NCBI GenBank assembly: GCA_026225395.1
Contig: JAMFSR010000001.1
Coordinates: forward strand, 1-64,000
Length of the DNA stretch: 64,000 bases
Source: Granulicella sapmiensis
Lineage (GTDB): Bacteria; Acidobacteriota; Terriglobia; Terriglobales; Acidobacteriaceae
Direction: 5' to 3'
The first letter of the stretch is position 1. Every line of letters starts with the position of its first letter. Under the pieces are notes generated by a model that searched no databases, was not told where the DNA came from, and worked only from the letters and a program-made list of their open reading frames with translations. Both the position numbers and the translations under genes were made by a program. Below, one piece after another: positions 8,925 to 15,544 of this stretch.

Positions 8925-9779
8925 ATGAGCAACGGAGTTAAAGGTGGTGGAGGAAAAGGCAATCAGCCAGGGACATATCTGGTCATTCCCTACTACAGCG
9001 GCGACGAGGGCGTCCGGCCGCTCCCCTCCTCCTTTCCGTTCTGGATGTGCAGCTCCATCAACATTAACGGAAGCCCCTACGCCGGCCAGCAGCTCCCTGT
9101 CGGTGAAACCGTCGAACTCACCATGGACGCCATTAACTACGGTTCACTCACAGTGCCGGCGCTCTGCCTGTTCTTCTGGGCCAATCCGACAACCAGCTTC
9201 ACCAACACCAGCGTTCAGCTCATCGGCCAGGCGCCGCTGACGCTCGCAACCGATGTCCTCGGCACAACAACGCCTGTCCCCTGGACCGTTCCCACAGGCA
9301 CCCCTGCGCACATCTGCCTGCTGGCCGAGATCAACGCGACCGCCGATCCCGCCTCAGGAACCTACAACGCCGCATCCGACCGCCACTACGGCCAACAGAA
9401 CGTCCAGCTGGCCTCCGCCACCCCCGGCGGACACATCAAGATCGGCTTCAGAATGGCCAACGGCAAAGCAACCGCAGCCCGCTTCCGCCTGGAAGTCACC
9501 CACGTGCTCATCAACCACCCAGTGTTTCGGCCGGTAATCGCTGAGAACGCCTTGCTGGTTCACGCAGAGGAGATCCACCTAAGCCGCACCCTGGCGGAGC
9601 CAATCGGCCCCACACTGCATGCGGACCTGGCCGCCGGCGAACTGCTGGAGCTGGAACTAAACGCACGAGTCCCACTCGACGCAACCCCAGGGTCGACGAT
9701 CGTCCTTCAACTAGCCCAATACGAAGAGGACGGCCAGGAACCGGTGGGAGGCTTAGGCGTAATAGTCCACGTTGTTTGA
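8925..9779 (+). CDS. Uncharacterised protein B, possibly an Ig-like/CARDB-type beta protein
   Basis: The start at ATG 8925 is fixed by AGAGGAG 7 nt upstream; the longer ORF in the track (from 8853) is not needed. The 284-residue protein opens with a flexible Gly/Lys-rich tail (GVKGGGGKGNQPG). It then looks beta-rich, with PFWMCSSININGSP followed by LPVGETVELTMDAINYG, a pattern like CARDB/APHP Ig-like domains. Further on it has HICLLAEINATADP and SDRHYGQQNVQL, then a second beta-rich segment (LAAGELLELELNARVPL). There is no signal peptide or membrane segment. The fold assignment is tentative and no function can be given. It probably acts with protein A, encoded immediately upstream. Confidence 0.72.
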   Translation: MSNGVKGGGGKGNQPGTYLVIPYYSGDEGVRPLPSSFPFWMCSSININGSPYAGQQLPVGETVELTMDAINYGSLTVPALCLFFWANPTTSFTNTSVQLIGQAPLTLATDVLGTTTPVPWTVPTGTPAHICLLAEINATADPASGTYNAASDRHYGQQNVQLASATPGGHIKIGFRMANGKATAARFRLEVTHVLINHPVFRPVIAENALLVHAEEIHLSRTLAEPIGPTLHADLAAGELLELELNARVPLDATPGSTIVLQLAQYEEDGQEPVGGLGVIVHVV

Positions 9780-9941
9780 TTCCCCAACCGCAGGCAAGTC
9801 CAGGCCTAAGCCTTTATCCTTCGGACTATTAGCCCAAAGAGTACGGGAGCGGAAGGTTGGGAGTTCCCGCAAACCGCCTCCCCGCTTCTCTCCATATTCA
9901 CGACAATGCTCTAATGTCATTGAACAGGAGAGATGTCCCAA

Positions 9942-11573
9942 ATGAGTGAAACCGTAACCCCTCTCGCCGCCCGCCCAGCCTGGAAAGCCCTTGCCGCCCA
10001 CGCCGAGGCCATCAAGCCCCTTCAGCTCCGCCAGCTCTTCAAAGACGACCCCGCCCGCGGCACCCGCCTAACCGCCGAAGCCGTCGGCCTCTTCCTCGAC
10101 TACTCCAAAAATCGCGTCACCGACGAAACCCTCAAGCTCCTCCTCGAGCTCGCCGAACAATCCGGCCTCAAACAGCACATCGAAGCCATGTTCACCGGCC
10201 AGAAGATCAACACCACCGAAAACCGCGCCGTGCTGCACGTAGCCCTTCGCGCACCCAAATCCGAGTCGATCAAGGTCGACGGCGAAGACGTCGTTCCCGC
10301 CGTACACGAAGTCCTCGACAAGATGTCCGCCTTCTCCGACAAGGTCCGCAGCGGCAACTGGCTCGGCTACACCGGCAAGCCCATCCGGAACATCGTCAAC
10401 ATCGGCATCGGCGGCTCCGATCTCGGCCCGGTCATGGCATACGAAGCCCTCCGCCACTACTCGAAGCGCGAGTTCACCTTCCGCTTCGTCTCCAACGTCG
10501 ATGGCACCGACTTCGCCGAAGCCGTCCGCGATCTCGACCCCGAAGAGACCCTCTTCCTCGTCGCCTCCAAGACCTTCACCACGCTCGAGACCATGACCAA
10601 CGCACACTCCGCGCGGGAGTGGACGCTCGCCAAGCTGAAGCAGACAGAGGCCATCGCCAACCACTTCGTCGCGCTCTCCACCAACACCGAGCTCGTCGCC
10701 AAGTTCGGCATCGACACCGCCAACATGTTCGGCTTCTGGGACTGGGTCGGCGGACGCTACTCCATGGACTCCGCCATCGGCCTCAGCACCATGATCGCCA
10801 TCGGCCCGGACAACTTCCGCAAGATGCTCGCCGGCTTCCACGCCATGGATGTCCACTTCCGCACCACACCCTTCGCCCAGAACCTCCCGGTCCTGCTCGG
10901 TCTGCTCACCGTTTGGTACACCGACTTCTTCGACGCCCAGACCGTCGCCATCCTTCCCTACGAGCAGTACCTCAAGCGCTTCCCCGCATACCTCCAGCAG
11001 CTCACCATGGAGTCCAACGGCAAGCACGTCACACTCTCCGGCGAGCACGTCCAGACCGAGACCGGCCCAATCTACTGGGGCGAACCCGGCACCAACGGCC
11101 AGCACAGCTTCTACCAGCTCATCCATCAGGGAACGCGCCTCATCCCCTGCGACTTCATCGGCTTCGCAAAGTCCCTCAACCCCCTCGGACGCCACCATGA
11201 CATGCTGATGGCCAACGTCTTCGCCCAGGCTGAAGCCCTCGCCTTCGGCAAGACCGCCGAAGAGGTCAAGGCCGAAGGCGTCCCCGATGCCCTCGGCCCC
11301 CACAAGGTCTTCGAAGGCAACCGCCCCTCGAACGTCATCCTCGCCCAGAAGCTCACCCCCGAGCTGCTCGGCTCGCTGATCGCCCTCTACGAGCACTCCG
11401 TCTTCACCCAGGGCACCATCTGGTCCATCGACTCCTTCGACCAGTGGGGTGTGGAACTGGGGAAGGTGCTCGCGACAAAGATCCTTGGCGAGATTGAAGC
11501 TTCCGTAGAACCGGCAAGCACGCATGACACGTCGACCACGAACCTGATCAAGCGGTATCGCAGCACAAAGTAG
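9942..11573 (+). CDS. pgi: Glucose-6-phosphate isomerase
   Basis: This enzyme interconverts glucose 6-phosphate and fructose 6-phosphate in glycolysis and gluconeogenesis. Family signatures are clear: [10 protein letters not shown], the PGI signature [28 protein letters not shown] with the catalytic His region, and [10 protein letters not shown] near the C-terminus. The length of about 543 residues is standard. AGGAG at 9926-9930 is 11 nt from ATG 9942 and only 2 nt from ATG 9933, so 9942 is preferred and both remain possible. It is monocistronic by appearance, with a strong hairpin directly after the stop. Confidence 0.97.
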   Translation: MSETVTPLAARPAWKALAAHAEAIKPLQLRQLFKDDPARGTRLTAEAVGLFLDYSKNRVTDETLKLLLELAEQSGLKQHIEAMFTGQKINTTENRAVLHVALRAPKSESIKVDGEDVVPAVHEVLDKMSAFSDKVRSGNWLGYTGKPIRNIVNIGIGGSDLGPVMAYEALRHYSKREFTFRFVSNVDGTDFAEAVRDLDPEETLFLVASKTFTTLETMTNAHSAREWTLAKLKQTEAIANHFVALSTNTELVAKFGIDTANMFGFWDWVGGRYSMDSAIGLSTMIAIGPDNFRKMLAGFHAMDVHFRTTPFAQNLPVLLGLLTVWYTDFFDAQTVAILPYEQYLKRFPAYLQQLTMESNGKHVTLSGEHVQTETGPIYWGEPGTNGQHSFYQLIHQGTRLIPCDFIGFAKSLNPLGRHHDMLMANVFAQAEALAFGKTAEEVKAEGVPDALGPHKVFEGNRPSNVILAQKLTPELLGSLIALYEHSVFTQGTIWSIDSFDQWGVELGKVLATKILGEIEASVEPASTHDTSTTNLIKRYRSTK

Positions 11574-11574
11574 T

Positions 11575-11653
11575 CGATAAACGCACAAAAAAGAAAGCCT
11601 CCTGCGTAAAATCATGAGGCTTTCTTGCGTTTTAGGCATACGTGCGTTTATCG
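11575..11653 (+). terminator. pgi terminator nested in a perfect 12-bp inverted repeat
   Basis: An 11-bp stem, AAGAAAGCCTC (11591-11601) with GAGGCTTTCTT (11616-11626), forms the inner hairpin. Around it, CGATAAACGCAC (11575-11586) and GTGCGTTTATCG (11642-11653) are exact reverse complements. The inner hairpin looks like a rho-independent terminator with a weak T-run. The outer arms could extend the structure or be a bidirectional or regulatory element for the iclR gene 56 bp downstream. Confidence 0.75.
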
Positions 11654-11708
11654 TTAGTACAGCACGGCAATCGCACGAGCTTTCGTAGCTGTGCCGTCGG
11701 GAGGATTC

Positions 11709-12560
11709 GTGAACGCCACCCTCGCCCCAGTCCCGCCACCCCCTGTCGCGCCCCTCGCCCCAAAAGTCAAAGTTTCCCCCGCAACCGCGCTTGAGGTCTA
11801 CACCGGCGACCCCAATTTCATGGCCTCGCTTGCCCGCGGTCTGGTCGTAATCCAGGCGTTTACGCCGCAAACGCCGCAGATGACCATCTCGCAGCTCTCC
11901 GTGCGCACAGGCCTTTCCCGCGCCGCCGTGCGCCGCTGCTTGTACACGCTCGTCAAGCTCGGCTTTGCCGGAGCGGACGAAGCCCAGCGCTACTCCCTGC
12001 GCCCCAAGATGCTCACGCTGGCCAACACCTACACGGCCTCCAGCACCCTCGCCAACGCCGCGCAGCCCATCCTGGAACGCATGTCCGCCGCGCTTGGCGA
12101 AAGCTTCTCCGTCGCCACGCTGGACGGCGAAGACATCGTCTACATCGCGCGTACCACGGTGACGCGGGTGATGTCGGTCGATCTGCACATCGGCTCGCGC
12201 CTGCCGGCCTTCTGCACCAGCATGGGCCGCGTCCTGCTCGCCTACCTGCCGCAGGATCAGCTCGAGTCCTTCCTGGCCCGTGCTCACTTCACCCAGTTCA
12301 CGCCCCGGACCATCGTCAATGCCGACAAACTCCGCCTGGCCCTGCGCAACGTCCGCCGCAATGGATATGCGCTGGTCGATCAGGAGATGGAAATCGGCCT
12401 CCGTTCGATTGCGGTTCCCGTCCAGGCCCCTAACGGCCGGGTTGTGGCGACGGTGAACTTGAGCGGACATGCCCCCCGCATGCCTATGCTCGACATGCAG
12501 ACCCGGTTCCTGCCGCACCTGCGGGCCGCAGCCGCGGAACTGAGCGTGTTTCTCCGATAA
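11709..12560 (+). CDS. IclR-family transcriptional regulator
   Basis: A DNA-binding regulator of the IclR family. The winged HTH lies around residues 35-95 (MTISQLSVRTGLSRAAVRRCLYTL, quoted in part), followed by the ligand-binding IclR C-terminal domain (SVATLDGEDIVYIAR to MPMLDMQTRFLP). The HTH wording resembles the PcaR/PcaU/PobR branch that controls aromatic catabolism; an intradiol dioxygenase gene lies 7 kb away, but linkage is not shown. GTG at 11709 is chosen because GGGAGG ends 4 nt upstream; the track start at GTG 11691 precedes this site. The N-terminal 25 residues are Pro/Ala-rich and probably disordered. Its targets are unknown. Confidence 0.9.
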   Translation: MNATLAPVPPPPVAPLAPKVKVSPATALEVYTGDPNFMASLARGLVVIQAFTPQTPQMTISQLSVRTGLSRAAVRRCLYTLVKLGFAGADEAQRYSLRPKMLTLANTYTASSTLANAAQPILERMSAALGESFSVATLDGEDIVYIARTTVTRVMSVDLHIGSRLPAFCTSMGRVLLAYLPQDQLESFLARAHFTQFTPRTIVNADKLRLALRNVRRNGYALVDQEMEIGLRSIAVPVQAPNGRVVATVNLSGHAPRMPMLDMQTRFLPHLRAAAAELSVFLR

Positions 12561-12602
12561 CCGGATCTCCCGCCGTAACCCAAAGTATCCGTTGCTAACC
12601 GG

Positions 12603-12716
12603 GCCGGGCAAGTCCCGGAAAGGTGCCCGTGGGCGTAACCCCTCGGGTGCCTCCGTGCGTCAAAGCTACGTGAAGTAGTTTATAAAGTTTGCAACGATAA
12701 CTCGGACTTGCCCGGC
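12603..12716 (+). other. Candidate structured RNA leader closed by a 13-bp helix
   Basis: GCCGGGCAAGTCC (12603-12615) and GGACTTGCCCGGC (12704-12716) are exact reverse complements. Inside are further possible stems: CCCG with CGGG around the C-rich middle, and CTAC-GTGAA-GTAG. Alternatively the left arm folds locally as CCGGG-CAAGT-CCCGG, so two mutually exclusive structures are possible, as in riboswitches or attenuators. It lies 74 nt before the SGNH/MBOAT genes. It does not match the riboswitch cores I know. Confidence 0.45.
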
Positions 12717-12789
12717 GACAAAACTGTGACACTTCCCCAAGCCTTCAAGTCTGCAAAAAGTCTTTTATGCAGATGGACTTACAGGTAGA

Positions 12790-13893
12790 ATGGACTTAAT
12801 CAAACCTTTGGAAAATATGAGCCTGGCACTAGAGATGCACGAAGCTTCCCTCCATCTTCCCCAGGCGCACCTCGCTGCGGAGATGGCTGAAGAAACTGCC
12901 GATCCCGCATTTTTCTATTGTTTAATCGTTATCCTTCTGCCGTTGCTCGCGATTCCGGCGTTTATCGGTCTGGGCAAATCGGACTTCTTTCTGCATCACG
13001 GCGCCAGCGCCTGGGTAAAAGCCAACGACGAGATCTTCAACCTGCAGGGACGCAACTGCGACGTGCTGGTCTACGGCGATTCCACGGCGATGACCGGCAT
13101 CAACCCGGCGGTCGTCTCGCAGGAAACCGGCTTTAAAACCTGCAACATAGCCGTCACGAATGCCGTTCTGGCCGTGACCGGCAACCTCACGCTCGACCAC
13201 TACCTCCAGCAGAATGAAAAACCCAAAATGCTGATCGTTCAGCTCTCTCCGGATGACTTTCAGCAGGAGAACCGGGTTTGGAGGCACACGATCTACGCCG
13301 AGGGTTTGCTGGAGCTCCTGCGGCACGGCTCGCCCGAAGACAGCCGCCGCGTACTGCTGACCCATCCGCACGAGGCGGTTTCTTTTGCCGGTTACGCCGC
13401 CGGATTCAGCGCCTACTATGCCATCAAGGACATGTGGTTCCGAGCAACCCACCTGCGGCCCGAAGAAGACCAGATCCAGGTCCGCAACGGCTTCTTTACT
13501 CCACCCTCGCCCGCCCGCACCTACTGCGACCCGGCAGCGGCGCTGCACGACGGCTCTCGCGAGTTCCCTCGTTCCGTAGCGGATGACTACATCAACGGCT
13601 ACTCGGACCGTAGTGCCGTTGTGCTGGTAGATGTCGCGCCGATCCCGTCGTGCGACGCGAACCTTGCCGCTTACTCTTCGGAGCTGGAAGGCGTCACCAG
13701 CAACTCGCTGCTCTCGCTGCCCATCGGCGCCTTCAACGACGACCGGCACTACACTGCCGGTGGATCGCAGATTGTCAGCACGCTGGTAGCACGGCAGGTC
13801 AACGAGACTGCCTTTAAGAATCCTGCTCTCGACAACCGAACTCAGGCTATGTCCGACGTCGCCTCGCTGCGTTTTGTTTCCCTGCAGCACTGA
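12790..13893 (+). CDS. Membrane-anchored SGNH-hydrolase-like protein, partner of the MBOAT acyltransferase
   Basis: A 367-residue protein with a cytoplasmic N-terminus of about 40 residues, one transmembrane helix (LIVILLPLLAIPAFIGLG) and a periplasmic SGNH-like domain. The GDS motif is DVLVYGDSTAMTGINP, and near the C-terminus NDDRHYTAGG supplies a DxxH pair. The family pattern is that of AlgX/AlgJ-like or DltD-like partners of MBOAT acyltransferases, which help move acyl groups onto exported polysaccharides. The MBOAT gene follows 72 bp downstream on the same strand. Met1 (12790) is weakly supported by AGG at -5; Met10 (12817) is an alternative. The leader at 12603-12716 may regulate it. 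The acceptor is unknown. Confidence 0.8.
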   Translation: MDLIKPLENMSLALEMHEASLHLPQAHLAAEMAEETADPAFFYCLIVILLPLLAIPAFIGLGKSDFFLHHGASAWVKANDEIFNLQGRNCDVLVYGDSTAMTGINPAVVSQETGFKTCNIAVTNAVLAVTGNLTLDHYLQQNEKPKMLIVQLSPDDFQQENRVWRHTIYAEGLLELLRHGSPEDSRRVLLTHPHEAVSFAGYAAGFSAYYAIKDMWFRATHLRPEEDQIQVRNGFFTPPSPARTYCDPAAALHDGSREFPRSVADDYINGYSDRSAVVLVDVAPIPSCDANLAAYSSELEGVTSNSLLSLPIGAFNDDRHYTAGGSQIVSTLVARQVNETAFKNPALDNRTQAMSDVASLRFVSLQH

Positions 13894-13965
13894 TCCAAGG
13901 GCCGCAAGCAAGGAACGCCATGAGCGTTTGATACCCTCACCCTAGAGACTGCTCCGCGTCAGACG

Positions 13966-15486
13966 ATGCTTTTCAACTCATTCATCTTTATCTTTTGCTT
14001 TCTTCCCATCACCATGCTGGGCTTCCACCTGCTTGGCCTGAATGGCCGTCGCCCGGTGATTGCCTGGTTGACGGTCTGTTCCATCGTCTTCTATGCGAAG
14101 TGGAACATGATCTTCGTGTTCTTTCTGCTGGGCTCAATCGTCGTCAACTACGGGGTTGCGATCTCCATCTCGAAGGCAATAGAAGGCAGTTTGCGGCGAC
14201 GCCAAATTCTTGCTCTCGGTGTCTCCCTCAACCTGCTTGCGCTCTTCTATTACAAGTACCTGTATCGCACGCTTCTCATGTTGCACAGCCTGCATCTGCA
14301 CACGCCAACCACGCACTCCGTGTTGCTTCCGCTGGGCATCTCCTTCTTCACCTTCACGCAGATCTCGTATCTGGTCGATCTTGCGCAAGGCCAGGCTGAG
14401 CGGCAGGACCTGCTCAGCTACATGCTGTTCGTGACGTTCTTTCCTCATCTGATCGCCGGCCCCATCCTGCACCACAAGGAGATGATGCCGCAGTTCGCTC
14501 CCGGCCGCCGCTTCCGGCTCATCCCTGCCGATGTCTCGCTCGGGCTCACATGGTTCCTCTTTGGGTTGGGGAAGAAAGTCCTCATCGCCGACCAGCTTTC
14601 CGACCAGGCCAACCGCGCCTTCGCGCATGCGGGCCATCAGACCGCGGCTTCTGCATGGGCTGGTTTGATCATGTACACGATGCAGTTGTACTTCGACTTC
14701 TCGGGCTACTCGGACATGGCGCTGGGTCTCGCGCGCATCTTCTCGATCCGTTTCCCGCTGAACTTCGATTCGCCGTTCAAGGCCACCAGTGTTACCGAGT
14801 ACTGGCAGCGATGGCACATGACGCTGACGCGCTACGTTACGCTTTATCTTTACAATCCCATTTTGCTTGGCGTTCAACGGCGACGGCTTGCCGCGGGCAA
14901 GAAGATCTCACGCAAGTCACTCGCTACGGTCGGCGGGTTCACCGCTATGGTGGCGTATCCCACCATCATCACCATGCTTTTGACGGGTCTATGGCATGGC
15001 GCCGGGTTGCAGTTTCTGATCTTCGGCTTGCTGCATGGAATCTACCTCACTGCCAATCAGGCATGGCGCCACTTCCGCCAGCGGACGAAGGGAGTTCCAC
15101 CGGAACCGCCCACCGGGCTCGTGCGCACGGTGCTGCGCCTCGGCGTGTTCCTGCAGATCTCTTTCGCACTGATCTTCTTCCGCGCCGACTCCACCCACGC
15201 GGCGTTCGCCATGCTTCGCGATCTTACCGGCTTCAATGGCAGCGGCCACTTTGGCACATTGCTGGATGCGGCGCTCGGTCTGGCTCTGTTCCCTGTCGTA
15301 TGGTTCATGCCGAACACGCAGCAGATCCTGGGCGAAGAGCCCTCAACAACCGCTGCTCCCACCAATCTTCTGCCACGGCTGCGCTGGAGCCCGAACCTTG
15401 GCTGGGGCCTGGCGATGGCCGTGCTCTTCTTCGCCATCCTCGCAAACCTGGACCACACCAGTTCGTTCCTGTACTTCCAGTTTTGA
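13966..15486 (+). CDS. MBOAT-family O-acyltransferase (AlgI-like)
   Basis: A polytopic inner-membrane acyltransferase of 506 residues with about 10-12 hydrophobic segments, beginning FNSFIFIFCFLPITMLGF. Typical AlgI-like elements are present: LPLGISFFTFTQISYLVD, FPHLIAGPILH, YFDFSGYSDMALGLAR, and the catalytic His segment TGLWHGAG followed by a second conserved His in LLHGIYL. Family knowledge places it in O-acetylation of exopolysaccharide or another surface polymer, transferring the acyl group across the membrane. It forms a two-gene operon with the upstream SGNH protein, and a strong terminator follows 6 bp after the stop. Confidence 0.93.
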   Translation: MLFNSFIFIFCFLPITMLGFHLLGLNGRRPVIAWLTVCSIVFYAKWNMIFVFFLLGSIVVNYGVAISISKAIEGSLRRRQILALGVSLNLLALFYYKYLYRTLLMLHSLHLHTPTTHSVLLPLGISFFTFTQISYLVDLAQGQAERQDLLSYMLFVTFFPHLIAGPILHHKEMMPQFAPGRRFRLIPADVSLGLTWFLFGLGKKVLIADQLSDQANRAFAHAGHQTAASAWAGLIMYTMQLYFDFSGYSDMALGLARIFSIRFPLNFDSPFKATSVTEYWQRWHMTLTRYVTLYLYNPILLGVQRRRLAAGKKISRKSLATVGGFTAMVAYPTIITMLLTGLWHGAGLQFLIFGLLHGIYLTANQAWRHFRQRTKGVPPEPPTGLVRTVLRLGVFLQISFALIFFRADSTHAAFAMLRDLTGFNGSGHFGTLLDAALGLALFPVVWFMPNTQQILGEEPSTTAAPTNLLPRLRWSPNLGWGLAMAVLFFAILANLDHTSSFLYFQF

Positions 15487-15491
15487 GAGAG

Positions 15492-15544
15492 CAGGTTTTA
15501 GGTTCCAGGTTTTAGGTCTCAGCTGGAACCTGAAACCTGTTTTT
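15492..15544 (+). terminator. Rho-independent terminator built from GGTTTTA/GGTTCCA repeats
   Basis: CAGGTTTTAGGTTCCAG (15492-15508) pairs with CTGGAACCTGAAACCTG (15523-15539), 17 positions with a single G-U pair, followed by TTTTT (15540-15544). It ends the SGNH/MBOAT operon. The T-run overlaps the stop codon of the convergent phosphoesterase gene. The arms are made of the heptamer seen in other intergenic tracts. Confidence 0.8.

Noticed and set aside
7119-9779. Phage tail or contractile injection system genes
   Set aside because: No sheath, tube, baseplate or ATPase motif is visible and no such neighbours exist; the unit stays unassigned.
10068-12611. 847-residue minus-strand ORF
   Set aside because: It spans pgi and the IclR gene in antisense; both have clear family motifs, and the ORF is a shadow produced by high GC content.
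12603-12716. Cyclic di-GMP-I (GEMM) riboswitch
   Set aside because: A CGTCAAAGC word is reminiscent of the GEMM core, but the rest of the conserved core is missing.
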